From Aurantimonas aggregata (GTDB lineage: Bacteria; Pseudomonadota; Alphaproteobacteria; Rhizobiales; Rhizobiaceae), in assembly GCF_010500835.1 (NCBI RefSeq), contig NZ_JAAAMJ010000003.1:62001-126000 (forward strand): a stretch of 64,000 nt of DNA. The letters run 5' to 3'. Below are positions 17,887-26,773 of the stretch, in pieces; positions within the stretch are counted from its first letter, which is position 1; every line of letters begins with the position of its first letter. Both the position numbers and the translations under genes were made by a program. The notes beneath the pieces are model-generated. The model had not been told where the DNA came from and ran no database searches. It worked only from the letters and a program-made list of their open reading frames with translations.

Positions 17887-17931
17887 ATGCATGGCAACCT
17901 GACGAGCACCCTCGGCACGGGACCGGCGTGA
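17887..17931 (+). CDS. Short upstream ORF coupled to thiO
   Basis: An ATG at 17887 with a perfect GGAGG five bases upstream opens a 14-codon frame (MHGNLTSTLGTGPA). Its TGA at 17929-17931 overlaps the GTG start of thiO at 17928. ThiO itself has no good ribosome binding site, so ribosomes that load at this strong site and finish the leader could re-initiate on thiO. That would place the riboswitch's control on the leader. This is an inference from layout; the peptide has no known relative. Confidence 0.5.
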   Translation: MHGNLTSTLGTGPA

Positions 17932-18911
17932 CCCTGCGCATCGCCATCATCGGCGCCGGCGCCGCGGGGCTGGTCACGGCGGCGAAGCTCGCCGAGCGCG
18001 GGCAGACGGCAGACCTCTTCGAGGCGTCTGATCGGCTCGGAGCGGGGGCCGCCTCCTGGCTCGCCGGCGGCATGCTGGCGCCGTTCTGCGAGGCCGAGGA
18101 TGCCGGCCCCGGCATCGTTGCGCCAGGGCATGCCGGAATCGAGTGGTGGGCCGCGACCGTTCCCGACGTCCGGCGGGGCGGCACGCTGGTGGTGGCGCCC
18201 GCGCGCGATCGCGGCGACCTCGCCCGCTTCGCCCGCCGGACAGCCGGCCACGAGCGGATCGGGGCCGAGCGGATCGCCGCGCTGGAGCCGGATCTCGCCG
18301 GCCGCTTCGGCGAGGCGCTGTTCTTCGCCGAGGAAGCCCATCTCGATCCAAGGCTGGCGCTGGAGAATCTCGCCGAGCGGGTCACCAGCGCCGGAAGCCG
18401 GATCCATTTCGGCAGCACCGTCGCCCCCCAGGCGCTCGACCACGACGTCGTGGTGGACTGCCGTGGGTCCGCGGCTGCCGGGGAGATCCCGGCGCTGCGG
18501 CCGGTGCGGGGGGAGATGCTGATCCTGAGGACCCAGGACGTTTCGCTGTCACGCCCGGTTCGGCTGCTGCATCCGCGCTGGCCGGTCTATGTCGTGCCGC
18601 GCGGCGACGGCCTCTTCATGGTCGGCGCCACCGTGGTGGAGACCGACGACCGGCGCAGCGTCACCGCGCGCGGGATGGTGGACCTTCTCAACGCCGCCTA
18701 TGCGCTGCATCCGGCCTTCGCCGAGGCGGAGATCGTCGAGACCGGCAGCGGCCTCCGGCCCGCCTTCCCCGACAATCTGCCGCGGGTGTCGCGCGATGGC
18801 CGCGTCGTCAGCGTCAACGGGCTCTACCGCCACGGCTTCCTGCTGTCGCCTGCAATGGCCGACGAGGCCGTCTCCCACATCCTCGGCGAAAGACTGAAGG
18901 CTGCCTCATGA
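17928..18911 (+). CDS. thiO: ThiO, FAD-dependent glycine oxidase of thiamine synthesis
   Basis: A 327-residue flavoprotein of the DAO family that oxidises glycine to the imine used to build the thiazole ring. The FAD-binding GAGAAG loop is at residues 9-14, the family motif SWLAGGMLAPFCEAE follows near residue 45, and the C-terminal block VNGLYRHGFLLSPAMAD is present. I start it at the GTG at 17928, which directly precedes the first beta strand (LRIAIIGAG); longer frames run back into the riboswitch. It overlaps a short leader ORF upstream and thiS downstream (ATGA). In many rhizobia thiC lies between the riboswitch and thiO. It is absent here. Confidence 0.93.
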   Translation: MTLRIAIIGAGAAGLVTAAKLAERGQTADLFEASDRLGAGAASWLAGGMLAPFCEAEDAGPGIVAPGHAGIEWWAATVPDVRRGGTLVVAPARDRGDLARFARRTAGHERIGAERIAALEPDLAGRFGEALFFAEEAHLDPRLALENLAERVTSAGSRIHFGSTVAPQALDHDVVVDCRGSAAAGEIPALRPVRGEMLILRTQDVSLSRPVRLLHPRWPVYVVPRGDGLFMVGATVVETDDRRSVTARGMVDLLNAAYALHPAFAEAEIVETGSGLRPAFPDNLPRVSRDGRVVSVNGLYRHGFLLSPAMADEAVSHILGERLKAAS

Positions 18912-19105
18912 ACATCTCCGTCAACGGCGAGGCCCAGCACGTCGCGGCTGCGACGCTTGAGGCCCTGCTAGCCGAGCTCGGCTACGAGGGCGCGATCGTC
19001 GCCACCGCGCTCAACCGCGACTTCGTCCCCCGCGAGGCGCGCGCCGCGACGCCGATCGCCGAGGGCGACGCGGTCGAGATCATTGCCCCGATGAAGGGAG
19101 GCTGA
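18908..19105 (+). CDS. thiS: ThiS, sulfur carrier protein
   Basis: A 65-residue ubiquitin-fold sulfur carrier. It opens [20 protein letters not shown] and ends in the Gly-Gly tail (IIAPMKGG) that is adenylated and turned into a thiocarboxylate before donating sulfur to the thiazole. Start and stop are tightly set by an ATGA overlap with thiO and a five-base gap to thiG. ThiF, the adenylating partner, is not in this operon. The MoeB/ThiF-family protein at 32.3 kb is one candidate. Confidence 0.93.
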   Translation: MNISVNGEAQHVAAATLEALLAELGYEGAIVATALNRDFVPREARAATPIAEGDAVEIIAPMKGG

Positions 19106-19110
19106 GCCGC

Positions 19111-19920
19111 ATGGACGGATCCGCGACCATGCCGGACGGCATGGATATCTACGGCACGCGGCTTGGCTCGCGGCTGATGCTGGGCACCTCGCTCTATCCC
19201 TCGCCGCAGGTGCTCTCCGATGCGGTCAAGGCCGCCGGCGTCAGCGTGGTGACGGTCTCCCTGCGCCGCGAGTCCGGGGCCGCGCGGGACGGCCAGGCCT
19301 TCTGGTCGCTGATCCGCGACCTCGGCGTTCGTGTCCTGCCGAACACGGCCGGCTGCCATTCGGCGCGCGAGGCGGTGACGACGGCGCAGATGGCGCGCGA
19401 GGTCTTCGCCACCGACTGGATCAAGCTGGAAGTCGTGCGCGACGCCGAGACGCTGCAGCCGGACGTGTTCGGCCTGGTCGAGGCGGCGCGGATCCTCGTC
19501 GCGGACGGCTTCAAGGTCCTGCCCTACACGGTCGAGGATTTGTCGGTCGCCGACCGGCTGGTGGAGGCCGGTTGCCGCGTGCTGATGCCGTGGGGCGCGC
19601 CGATCGGCTCCGGGCTCGGCCTCAACAACCGCTACGGGCTGCGCCAGTTGCGTGCCTATTTCCCGGAACTGACGCTGATCGTCGATGCCGGGCTCGGCCT
19701 GCCCTCGCATGCCGCCGCCGCGATGGAGCTTGGCTATGACGGGGTGCTGCTCAACACCGCCGTCGCGCGGGCCGGCGATCCGGCCGCCATGGCGCAAGCT
19801 TTTGCCCAGGCAATCGAGGCCGGGCGCCTCGCCTACCTGGCGGACCCGATGGACCCGCGCGACATGGCAGCGCCCTCGACGCCGACCTTCGGCCAGGCGA
19901 TGCTGGGTGGCGGCGAATGA
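19111..19920 (+). CDS. thiG: ThiG, thiazole synthase
   Basis: A 269-residue TIM-barrel enzyme that joins deoxyxylulose phosphate, dehydroglycine and ThiS thiocarboxylate into thiazole phosphate. The Schiff-base lysine lies in DWIKLEVV near residue 104. Substrate-phosphate loops [10 protein letters not shown] and [20 protein letters not shown] followed by VLLNTAVA are intact. The start at 19111 gives an N-terminal tail of about 11 residues before the conserved MDIYG; the ATGs at 19129 and 19141 are alternatives. It overlaps thiE by four bases. Confidence 0.94.
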   Translation: MDGSATMPDGMDIYGTRLGSRLMLGTSLYPSPQVLSDAVKAAGVSVVTVSLRRESGAARDGQAFWSLIRDLGVRVLPNTAGCHSAREAVTTAQMAREVFATDWIKLEVVRDAETLQPDVFGLVEAARILVADGFKVLPYTVEDLSVADRLVEAGCRVLMPWGAPIGSGLGLNNRYGLRQLRAYFPELTLIVDAGLGLPSHAAAAMELGYDGVLLNTAVARAGDPAAMAQAFAQAIEAGRLAYLADPMDPRDMAAPSTPTFGQAMLGGGE

Positions 19921-20525
19921 CCCGGCTCGACCCGTTCTACCTGATCGTCGACGATGCGGAGATGGCCGAGCTTCTGGTGCCGGTCGGCGTGAAGCTGCTG
20001 CAGCTGCGCGCCAAGGACATGGAACCAGACAGGCTGCGCGACGCGGTGCGGCGGACCAGGGCGGTCTGCGCGGCCTACGGCTGCACGCTGGTCGTCAACG
20101 ATCACTGGCAACTGGCGATCGAGGAGCAATGCGACTTCGTGCATCTCGGCCAGGAAGATCTGGCGGACGCCGATCTGGCCGCCATCCGGGCGGCGGGGCT
20201 GCGGCTCGGGATCAGCACGCATGACCGGGCGGAGCTGGGCATCGCGCTCGCCGCAAAGCCGGACTATGTCGCGCTCGGTCCGATCTGGGAGACCAAGCTC
20301 AAGGCGATGAAATGGGCGCCGCAGACGCCGGCCCGGCTGACGCGGTGGCGCGAGCTTGTCGGCGACCTGCCGCTCGTGGCGATCGGCGGCATCACCGCGG
20401 AGAATTTGCCGGACATCTTCGCGGCCGGCGCCGACTGCGCCGCCGTCGTCACCGACGTGACGCGCCATGCCGATCCGGAGGCGCGGACGCGGCAGTGGCT
20501 GGATGCGACGGCGCCGTGGCGGTGA
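19917..20525 (+). CDS. thiE: ThiE, thiamine-phosphate synthase
   Basis: A 202-residue TIM-barrel that couples hydroxymethylpyrimidine pyrophosphate to thiazole phosphate. Visible are the pyrimidine/pyrophosphate contacts in LLQLRAKDM (about 22-30), the [20 protein letters not shown] block (the usual N-D-x-x-x-L-A), [14 protein letters not shown], and the phosphate loop [17 protein letters not shown]. It is the last gene of the TPP-riboswitch operon, joined to thiG by an ATGA overlap. Length is typical. Confidence 0.93.
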   Translation: MTRLDPFYLIVDDAEMAELLVPVGVKLLQLRAKDMEPDRLRDAVRRTRAVCAAYGCTLVVNDHWQLAIEEQCDFVHLGQEDLADADLAAIRAAGLRLGISTHDRAELGIALAAKPDYVALGPIWETKLKAMKWAPQTPARLTRWRELVGDLPLVAIGGITAENLPDIFAAGADCAAVVTDVTRHADPEARTRQWLDATAPWR

Positions 20526-20616
20526 ACCGGTCGCCGGAGCCGCCAGCAAGCCCGCCCAGCCCTATCGGCAGCATCCGACGTGACGGCCGCTGGCGAGCGG
20601 CTGGTCCATCGCCCGC

Positions 20617-20973
20617 CTAGCCGGCCTCGTCCACAATGGTTTCGAAGCCGCCGAAGATCATCCGCTGGCCGTCGAAGGGCATCTCGCCCTCCATCTTGAT
20701 CTCGGGATCTTCCCTGAACGCTGCCATGCCGGCATCGCGCGTCGCCTTGTCCGGCCAGGCGATCCAGGAAAACACCACGACCTCTCCCTCCTTGGCCTTC
20801 ACGGCGCCGCGGAAGTCGGTGACCTTGCCGTCCGGCACGTCGTCGCCCCAGCATTCCACCAGGCGCTTGGCGCCGTGCTTCATGAATAACGGTGCGACCT
20901 TCGCGGCCAGGGCGCGATAGGCCTCCCGGTTCTCGGCCGGGACGGGCACCACGAATCCGTCGATATAGTCCAT
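20617..20973 (-). CDS. DUF1428 protein
   Basis: A 118-residue protein opening MDYIDGFVVPVPAENREAYR and continuing with VECWGDDVPDGKVTDFRGAV and FDGQRMIFGGFE, the defining blocks of DUF1428 (dimeric alpha-beta barrel fold). The function is unknown. It is the last gene of a leftward operon after an NTF2-like gene and a broken VOC gene, all divergent from an HxlR regulator, a set typical of small stress or detoxification clusters. The ATG at 20971-20973 has an AGGGAGGAAGA ribosome binding site. Confidence 0.9.
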   Translation of the reverse strand: MDYIDGFVVPVPAENREAYRALAAKVAPLFMKHGAKRLVECWGDDVPDGKVTDFRGAVKAKEGEVVVFSWIAWPDKATRDAGMAAFREDPEIKMEGEMPFDGQRMIFGGFETIVDEAG

Positions 20974-21016
20974 GCTCTTCCTCCCTGATCTTTACCGGGC
21001 GCGCCTTCTCAGCGGT

Positions 21017-21445
21017 TCACGCCGCCTGCGTTTCCTCATTTCCCGCCACCGCGGCAGGGTCCATCCACATTGGTTCCCAGATATGGCCGTCCGGATCCTC
21101 GAAGCTGCGATTGTACATGAAGCCGTGATCCTAGGCCGGGACGGGGTCGGCCCGCCCGCCGGACCGCGCGGCGGCATCGACCATCGCGTCCACCGCCGAG
21201 CGGTCATCGGTCGACAAAGCGATCAGGACCTCGCTGGTGGCGCGGGCATCGGCGATGGCCTTCGGCGTGAAGCCCGCGAACTTCGCGTGGGTGAGGATCA
21301 TCACGTAGATCGTGTCGGAAAACACCATGCATGCGGCGGTGTCGTCGGAGAATTGCGGGTTCCGCTTCGCCCCGATCGCCTCGTAGAAGGCGATGGAGCG
21401 GTCGAGGTCGGCCACCGGCAGGTTGACGAAGATCATTCTGGGCAT
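21017..21445 (-). pseudogene. VOC-family protein interrupted by an amber codon
   Basis: The frame starts MPRMIFVNLPVADLDRSIAF with a GGAGG ribosome binding site and is a single-domain VOC (glyoxalase-like) protein. A TAG at 21131-21133 stops it after 104 residues. In the same frame, directly after the TAG, the normal family C-terminus follows: DHGFMYNRSFEDPDGHIWEP then MWMDP, ending at TGA 21017-21019. This contains the DPDGH turn and the Glu metal ligand, so the truncated product lacks its last strands and one ligand. CAG to TAG (Gln to stop) is the simplest cause. Neighbours on both sides look intact. It could be a real recent inactivation, a suppressed stop or a sequencing error. Confidence 0.85.
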
Positions 21446-21474
21446 CGGACTTCCTCCAGTTCGGCAAGCGGGAG

Positions 21475-21912
21475 TCAGGGGCGAAGGTCGGTGGCGGCGA
21501 GGCCGCTGCCGTCCATCTTCATCGGTACGGAATGGTGCTCGTGCAGCAGCGTCCAGCCGTCGGTGCCGCGCTTCAGGCAAAGCGTGGAGCGGTACCAGAG
21601 GTCGACCGGGCCTTCGCCGCGCTTCGTGCCGCGCATCCGGCTGAGGCCGTGGGCAAAGGCGATGTCGCCCTCGACGACCACCGTCGGCTCCGGCATCACG
21701 ACGGAGACCGGGCCATCCCACGTCGCCAGCCATTCTTCCATGCCGGCGGTGTCGCGGGCCGGCGCCCCGGCCAGTTGCAGCGGCGGCGCGAGATCGAAGG
21801 TCACCACGTCCTCGGCCATCGCAGCCATGGCGCGGGCCGTGTCACCGGCGCGGACGGCGTCGTTCCGCGCGTCGATCAGGTCGCGTATGGCGCGTGCTTC
21901 CATCCCTGCCAT
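21475..21912 (-). CDS. SnoaL/ketosteroid-isomerase-like protein
   Basis: A 145-residue NTF2-like protein. The first helix reads IRDLIDARNDAVRAGDTARA, followed by MAEDVVTFDLAPPLQ, and the sheet region holds DLWYRSTLCLKRGTDGWTLL followed by HEHHSVP, a pattern common in the SnoaL_3/DUF4440 group. The substrate is unknown. The ATG at 21910-21912 has a GAGGAG ribosome binding site; a GTG three codons earlier is an alternative. It is the first gene of the leftward operon with the broken VOC gene (29 bp) and the DUF1428 gene, and is divergent from the HxlR regulator. Confidence 0.75.
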   Translation of the reverse strand: MAGMEARAIRDLIDARNDAVRAGDTARAMAAMAEDVVTFDLAPPLQLAGAPARDTAGMEEWLATWDGPVSVVMPEPTVVVEGDIAFAHGLSRMRGTKRGEGPVDLWYRSTLCLKRGTDGWTLLHEHHSVPMKMDGSGLAATDLRP

Positions 21913-21958
21913 GACCCGCACTCCTCCTCGGGTTTCGTTTGCTAGTCATGCCTCATCA

Positions 21959-21984
21959 AGTTATAAATGACAACCATGAAGTTA
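21959..21984. promoter_or_regulatory. Direct AAGTTA repeats at the HxlR start
   Basis: AAGTTA occurs at 21959-21964 and 21979-21984, starts 20 bp apart (about two helical turns), in the short AT-richer region between the divergent NTF2-like and HxlR genes. It could be an HxlR operator. The second copy lies inside the first codons of the regulator gene. Confidence 0.3.
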
Positions 21985-22677
21985 GAAAAAATAACTGAAC
22001 TGCCTGACACCCGCCGACGCCGCCACTATGACGATTCCTGCGCAGCGGCCCATGCCCTCGACCTGATCGGCGAACGCTGGGCGCTGCTGGTGATGCGCGA
22101 GCTGTACTGGGGGCCGAAGCGCTTCGGCGCGATCAAGGCGAGCCTGCCCGGGATTAGCGCCAATGTGCTGACGCAACGGCTGGAGGGGCTGGAGGCGGCC
22201 GGCGTACTGATCCGGCGCAAGCTGCCGCCGCCATCGGGGGCGCAGGTCTACGAGCTGACGGAATGGGGATACGAGAGCGAGCCGATCTTCCAGGCGCTCG
22301 GCCGCTGGGCGGCGCGCTCGCCGAGCCACGATCCGACGCTGCCGTTCAGCGCCGCTTCGCTGCTGTTGTCGCTGCGCACGATGCTGAGTCCGGAGCGGGC
22401 GGCTTGTATCGACGCGCGGATCGGCTTCGCGCTGGGGGCGGAGCGCTTCGTCGCGCATCTGGCAAAAGGGCAGATCGACATCGAGCCCGGCCCGACCGAG
22501 GGCGCCGACGTCGTCTTCGCCGGACCGCCGCCGATGATCGCCGCGGCGATCTATGGCGGGCAGACGCTGGAGACGCTCGCTTCGGAGGGTGCACTGGAGA
22601 TCAGCGGCGACAGGGCGCTCGCCGAGCGCTTCGTCGGCCTGTTTCCGCTGCCGCCCAAGGCCGTGCTGCCGGATTGA
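21967..22677 (+). CDS. HxlR-family regulator with C-terminal SCP2-like domain
   Basis: A 236-residue regulator. The HxlR winged helix spans residues about 20-110 with the classic CAAAHALDLIGERWALLVMR, then ELYWGPKRFGAI, and LTQRLEGLEAAGVLIRRKLP followed by YELTEWG. About 120 further residues (from FSAASLLLSL) resemble the sterol-carrier SCP2-like domain that follows HxlR in a known subgroup and may sense a hydrophobic ligand. The start is either the ATG at 21967 or the one at 21976. Neither has a ribosome binding site, so the transcript may be leaderless. It is divergent from the NTF2/VOC/DUF1428 operon, its likely target. Confidence 0.88.
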   Translation: MTTMKLEKITELPDTRRRRHYDDSCAAAHALDLIGERWALLVMRELYWGPKRFGAIKASLPGISANVLTQRLEGLEAAGVLIRRKLPPPSGAQVYELTEWGYESEPIFQALGRWAARSPSHDPTLPFSAASLLLSLRTMLSPERAACIDARIGFALGAERFVAHLAKGQIDIEPGPTEGADVVFAGPPPMIAAAIYGGQTLETLASEGALEISGDRALAERFVGLFPLPPKAVLPD

Positions 22678-22691
22678 CGGCGGTACTGGCC

Positions 22692-23558
22692 TTACTTGAC
22701 GTCGTCGGGGAGCACGTCGCCCTCGACGATCGCCTTGCGGTGCTCCTGCGCCTTGAGCTCGTCCAGCGAGGGCATCGACATGACGTTGTAGCCGGAATCG
22801 ACGTAGTGGATCTCGCCGGTGACCCCGTTGGCGAGTTCCGACATCAGGTAGAGCACGGCGCCGCCGACCTCCTCGATCGTCGTGTTGCGGCGCATCGGCG
22901 CGTTACGGCGCTGGAAGTTGAACATCAGCCGCGCGTCGGAGACGCCGGCCCCGGCCAGCGTGCGGACCGGACCAGCCGAGACGGCGTTGATGCGGATGTT
23001 GCGCGGGCCGAAATCGGCGGCGAGATAACGCACCGACGCCTCGAGCGCCGCCTTGGCGACGCCCATGACGTTGTAGTTCGGCATCACCCGCACCGCGCCG
23101 CCATAGGTCATGGTGACCATCGAGCCGCCATTGTGCATCAGCGCGGCGGCGCGCTTGGCGACCTCGGTGAAGGAAAAGCAGGAGATCAGCATGGTGCGCG
23201 AGAAGTTCTCGCGCGTCGTGTCGGCGTAGAGGCCTTTCAGCTCCGACTTGTCGGAGAAGGCGATGGCATGGAGCACGAAGTCGATCGTTCCCCATTCGGC
23301 CTTCAGCGTCTCGAAGACCTGGTCGAGGGAGGCGGTGTCCTCGACGTCGCAGGGGATCACCAGCCTGCTGCCGATCTCCTCGGCCAGCGGCCGCACGCGG
23401 CGGCCGAAGGCCTCGCCCTGATAGGTGAGCGCGATCTCCGCCCCCTGCGCCGACAGCGCCTTGGCGGCACCCCACGCAATGGAATTGTGGTTCGCGACGC
23501 CCATGATCAGGCCCCGCTTGCCGGCCATCAGATCGCCCATGGTGCTTTTTCCGCTCAT
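22692..23558 (-). CDS. fabI: FabI, NADH-dependent enoyl-ACP reductase
   Basis: A 288-residue short-chain-dehydrogenase enzyme for the last step of each fatty acid elongation round. Visible are the nucleotide loop [20 protein letters not shown] and the FabI-type catalytic pair, Tyr-x6-Lys in YNVMGVAKA (Tyr near 159), rather than the YxxxK of ordinary SDRs. The C-terminus continues about 20 residues past the usual [11 protein letters not shown] block. It overlaps fabB by four bases (ATGA). Order and orientation (fabA-fabB-fabI) are those known in rhizobia near irr. FabI is the usual triclosan/isoniazid-type target class. Confidence 0.94.
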   Translation of the reverse strand: MSGKSTMGDLMAGKRGLIMGVANHNSIAWGAAKALSAQGAEIALTYQGEAFGRRVRPLAEEIGSRLVIPCDVEDTASLDQVFETLKAEWGTIDFVLHAIAFSDKSELKGLYADTTRENFSRTMLISCFSFTEVAKRAAALMHNGGSMVTMTYGGAVRVMPNYNVMGVAKAALEASVRYLAADFGPRNIRINAVSAGPVRTLAGAGVSDARLMFNFQRRNAPMRRNTTIEEVGGAVLYLMSELANGVTGEIHYVDSGYNVMSMPSLDELKAQEHRKAIVEGDVLPDDVK

Positions 23559-24775
23559 CTGTCCGCCACGCGCTGGAACACGAGGCAGGCATTGGTCCCG
23601 CCGAAGCCGAACGAGTTCGACAGGATGCGATCGAGCTGCACCCCGTCGCGCCGCTCCCGAACGATCGGGATGTCGGCGAATTCCGGATCGACTTCGTCGA
23701 TATGGGCGCTCCCGGCGATGAAGCCGTGCTTCATCATCAGCAGCGAATAGATGGCCTCGTGGACGCCGGTGGCGCCCTGCGAATGGCCGGTCAGCGACTT
23801 GGTGCCCGAGATCGGCGGAATGTCCGACCCGAAGACCTCGCGGATCGCCTGGACTTCCATCCGGTCGCCGACGACGGTCGAGGTGGCATGCGGGTTGATG
23901 TAGTCGATCGGCCCCTCGAGACCCGCGATCGCCTGCCGCATGCAGCGCACCGCACCTTCACCCGAGGGCGCGACCATGTCGGCGCCGTCGGACGTGGCGC
24001 CGTAGCCGACGATCTCGGCGAGGATGTTGGCGCCCCGCGCCTTGGCCCGCTCGTATTCCTCCAGCACCAGCACGCCGGCGCCGCCGGCGATGACGAAGCC
24101 GTCGCGGTCCTTGTCATAGGCCCGGCTGGCAACGTCCGGGCGGTCGTTGAAGTCCGAGGACAGGGCGCCCATCGCGTCGAACAGCACGGACAGCGTCCAG
24201 TGCAGATCCTCGCAGCCGCCCGCGAACATCACGTCCTGCTTGCCCCACTGGATCATCTCGGCGGCATTGCCGATGCAATGGCTTGAGGTCGAGCAGGCCG
24301 AGGAGATGGAGTAGTTCACGCCGCGGATCTTGAACCAGGTGGCGAGGGTCGCCGAAGCCGTTGAGGACATCGCCTTCGGCACGGCGGTCGGTCCGATGCG
24401 CTTCGGACCCTTTTCCCGGGTCGTGTCGGCGGCCTGGACGATGGTCGCCGTCGAGGCGCCGCCGGAGCCCATGATGATGCCGGTGCGCTCATTGGAGATG
24501 TCTTCCGGCGAGAGGCCCGAATCGGCAATCGCCTGGTCCATCGCGACATGGTTCCAAGCGGTACCGCCGCCATGGAAGCGCATCGCCCGCCGGTCGAGCA
24601 GCGTCGTCGGGTCGAGGCTCGGCCGACCGTGGACGTGGCTACGGAAGCCCAGTTCCTTGTATTCCGGCGCGAAGCTGATGCCCGAGCGGCCGTCTTTCAG
24701 CGATTGCGTCACCTCATCGGCATTGTTGCCGATCGAGGAGACGATACCCATGCCGGTCACGACAACGCGTCTCAT
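23555..24775 (-). CDS. fabB: FabB, 3-oxoacyl-ACP synthase I
   Basis: A 406-residue condensing enzyme. The Cys-His-His triad is intact: Cys in [14 protein letters not shown] (near residue 160), His in [11 protein letters not shown] and His in [10 protein letters not shown]. The pattern [17 protein letters not shown] at the N-terminus and pairing with fabA mark it as FabB, the elongase required for unsaturated fatty acids, rather than FabF. It lies between fabA (34 bp upstream) and fabI (overlapping). Length is normal. Confidence 0.94.
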   Translation of the reverse strand: MRRVVVTGMGIVSSIGNNADEVTQSLKDGRSGISFAPEYKELGFRSHVHGRPSLDPTTLLDRRAMRFHGGGTAWNHVAMDQAIADSGLSPEDISNERTGIIMGSGGASTATIVQAADTTREKGPKRIGPTAVPKAMSSTASATLATWFKIRGVNYSISSACSTSSHCIGNAAEMIQWGKQDVMFAGGCEDLHWTLSVLFDAMGALSSDFNDRPDVASRAYDKDRDGFVIAGGAGVLVLEEYERAKARGANILAEIVGYGATSDGADMVAPSGEGAVRCMRQAIAGLEGPIDYINPHATSTVVGDRMEVQAIREVFGSDIPPISGTKSLTGHSQGATGVHEAIYSLLMMKHGFIAGSAHIDEVDPEFADIPIVRERRDGVQLDRILSNSFGFGGTNACLVFQRVADR

Positions 24776-24809
24776 TGCCCGCTCCCTTTTACCGCTGCCA
24801 TCCGGCCCA

Positions 24810-25349
24810 TCAGCCCGCCGTGCCCGCCGGGGCTTCCGCCTCGGCGTCAGCGAACAGGCCGACCCGGAGATCGCTGGCGCGGTAGATGACCTCGCCGTCG
24901 GCCTTCATCCAGCCATGGGCGATACCAAGCTTCAGCTTCGAGCGCATGACACGGCGGAACTCGACGCCGTATTCGACGAGCTTGACCTTCGGCGTCACCT
25001 GGCCGGTGAACTTCACCTCGCCGACCCCGAGGGCGCGACCGCGCCCCGGCTCGCCGAGCCAGCCGAGATAGAAGCCGGTCAACTGCCAGAGCGCATCGAG
25101 GCCGAGGCAGCCGGGCATCACCGGATCGCCTTCGAAATGGCATTTGAAGAACCACAGGTCCGGATTGACGTCGAATTCGGCGCGGATCGTTCCCTTGCCG
25201 AACTCGCCGCCAGTCTCGCTGACCTCGGTGATACGGTCGAACATCAGCATCGGTGGCAGGGGAAGCTGCGCGTTACCCGACCCGAAGAGCTGCCCGTGAC
25301 CACAGGCGATGAGATCGTCGTAGTCGAATGCGGTCTTTTGCGTCGCCAT
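24810..25349 (-). CDS. fabA: FabA, 3-hydroxydecanoyl-ACP dehydratase/isomerase
   Basis: A 179-residue hot-dog-fold enzyme that dehydrates 3-hydroxydecanoyl-ACP and isomerises the product, the branch point to unsaturated fatty acids. The catalytic His is in [20 protein letters not shown] (near residue 68) and the catalytic Asp in the same block (GLDALWQ). I start it at the ATG at 25347-25349 ([13 protein letters not shown]), with GGA nearby; the longer frame adds 25 Arg-rich residues that match no FabA. The C-terminal tail (about 10 residues, [10 protein letters not shown]) is extra. It is the first gene of the fabA-fabB-fabI operon. Confidence 0.95.
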   Translation of the reverse strand: MATQKTAFDYDDLIACGHGQLFGSGNAQLPLPPMLMFDRITEVSETGGEFGKGTIRAEFDVNPDLWFFKCHFEGDPVMPGCLGLDALWQLTGFYLGWLGEPGRGRALGVGEVKFTGQVTPKVKLVEYGVEFRRVMRSKLKLGIAHGWMKADGEVIYRASDLRVGLFADAEAEAPAGTAG

Positions 25350-25580
25350 GTTCCGTCGTGTCCGCCCTCGTGTGCGCGACCATCTGCGGGCCGCTGTCGG
25401 CTGGCCCCTTAGCATGGCTGTCACTGCGCTGGAAACCGTCCCCCCGATGCGATTCCGGCAATGGGGGACCTCGAACTGCCGGGCCTAGCCAGAATATGGT
25501 CGCGGCCGGGGATTTTCGATAGGCTGTCGTCCAATCGTTACAATTGCCCCGCAACCAACGTAGCCCATGAATTGCAGCCC

Positions 25581-26042
25581 ATGACCACGCATGCCCGCCG
25601 CCGGACCGGCGCCGCCATCAGCCTCGCCGCCTTCCTCGCGGCGGCCGCGCCCGCCGGGGCGCAGAACTGGACCGTCTCGGGGCAGACGGCCGGCCTGACG
25701 GTGGGCGGCGCGTTCACCGGCCTCTCCCTGACATGCGCGACAGGCGGCCAGGCGGAGCTGACCTTCTCCGGCTTTCCTGCCCATCTGCCGGCGGGCGACA
25801 CCTACACCGTGCCGGTCAGCGTCGACGGGACGGCGTTCCTCTTCGCGGCACAGGCGCGCGGCGGCGGCGATCGCGAATTCTCGCGACTCGTGCATCGGGC
25901 GCCGATTGAAGAGTTGGCGGGGCTGCTGGACGCGCTGGCGGCAGGGCGCTCGGCGGAGGTGTCGAGTCCGGCCGGCCGCTATGTCGTGCCGCTGGCGGGC
26001 TCGGGCCGGGCCGTCGAGACGTTTCGGCAGCTCTGCGGCTGA
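25581..26042 (+). CDS. Secreted hypothetical protein with two cysteines
   Basis: A 153-residue protein with a clear Sec signal peptide (basic MTTHARRRTGA, hydrophobic core AISLAAFLAAAAPAG, cleavage after AGAQ, near residue 28). The mature part is beta-rich, and it has one Cys in SLTCATGG and one at the very end (QLCG), which may form a disulfide. I do not recognise a family with confidence. It faces irr on the same strand, 165 bp upstream, and is divergent from fabA. I chose the ATG at 25581, since upstream codons lack signal-peptide character. Confidence 0.6.
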   Translation: MTTHARRRTGAAISLAAFLAAAAPAGAQNWTVSGQTAGLTVGGAFTGLSLTCATGGQAELTFSGFPAHLPAGDTYTVPVSVDGTAFLFAAQARGGGDREFSRLVHRAPIEELAGLLDALAAGRSAEVSSPAGRYVVPLAGSGRAVETFRQLCG

Positions 26043-26207
26043 ACCGGCACCAGGCAGCAGCCCGGGCGATCAATTCGGCCGCAAGGGGGCCAACCGTCAA
26101 AGCATTTGTGGCGAAAGGCGTTGTGCCTTATTATGTCTTGCGTATGCGAGGGTGCCTCCGTAAAAACCTCTTGCTTGAACCAAAACTCGAAATATCGGGC
26201 ATTTGCG

Positions 26208-26681
26208 ATGGATAACCGGCCGAGCCCCACTCGTTTCTGCGTGTTCGAGCGCCTGCGTTCGGTGGGCCTTCGCCCGACACGGCAGCGCGTGGCGCTCTGC
26301 AACCTGATGTTCGGCGCCGGTGATCGTCATCTCTCGGCCGAGGAACTCTATGCCGAGGCGCACAAGGCCGGCGAGCCCGTGTCGCTCGCCACGGTCTACA
26401 ACACGCTGCACCAGTTCACCGATGCCGGCCTCGTGCGGCCGCTCTCGGCCGAGGGCCAGCGCACCTATTTCGATACCAACACCGATGACCACCACCATTT
26501 CTTCGTCGAGGACGACAACTCGATGATCGACATTCCCGATGGCAGCCTGCGGTTCGATCACCTGCCGGAGCCGCCGGAAGGCATGGAGATCGTCAATGTC
26601 GACGTCGTCGTGCGGTTGCGCCGCAAGGCGTCGGCCGGCGTCGCGGCCGAACCGGTGCAGACGGCCGTCGTCGCCGACTGA
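26208..26681 (+). CDS. irr: Irr, Fur-family iron response regulator
   Basis: A 157-residue Fur-superfamily protein. The winged helix reads GLRPTRQRVALCNLMFGAGD, then LATVYNTLHQFTDAGLV. The HHH motif of Irr is present in DDHHHFFVEDDNSMIDIP (near residue 94). In rhizobia and Brucella, Irr senses haem/iron and represses haem synthesis and iron-using genes when iron is low. No N-terminal GCPW-type haem motif is visible, as in most rhizobial Irr proteins. I start it at the ATG at 26208 (MDNRPSPTRFC); the longer frame adds a Cys-rich 34-residue stretch without support. The irr/fabA-fabB-fabI neighbourhood is a Hyphomicrobiales hallmark. Confidence 0.92.
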   Translation: MDNRPSPTRFCVFERLRSVGLRPTRQRVALCNLMFGAGDRHLSAEELYAEAHKAGEPVSLATVYNTLHQFTDAGLVRPLSAEGQRTYFDTNTDDHHHFFVEDDNSMIDIPDGSLRFDHLPEPPEGMEIVNVDVVVRLRRKASAGVAAEPVQTAVVAD

Positions 26682-26705
26682 CGGACACTTGCTTTCAGGC
26701 ATACG

Positions 26706-26738
26706 AAAGGCCCGGTCGTCGAACGATCCGGGCCTTTT
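26706..26738 (+). terminator. Rho-independent terminator after irr
   Basis: AAAGGCCCGG-TCGT (26706-26719) pairs with ACGATCCGGGCCTTT (with one bulged base), followed by five T residues. It lies 25 bp after the irr stop codon. Confidence 0.85.
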
Positions 26739-26773
26739 TCATGAGCGGGCGAAGCTGGGGGCGGGCGGCGACC

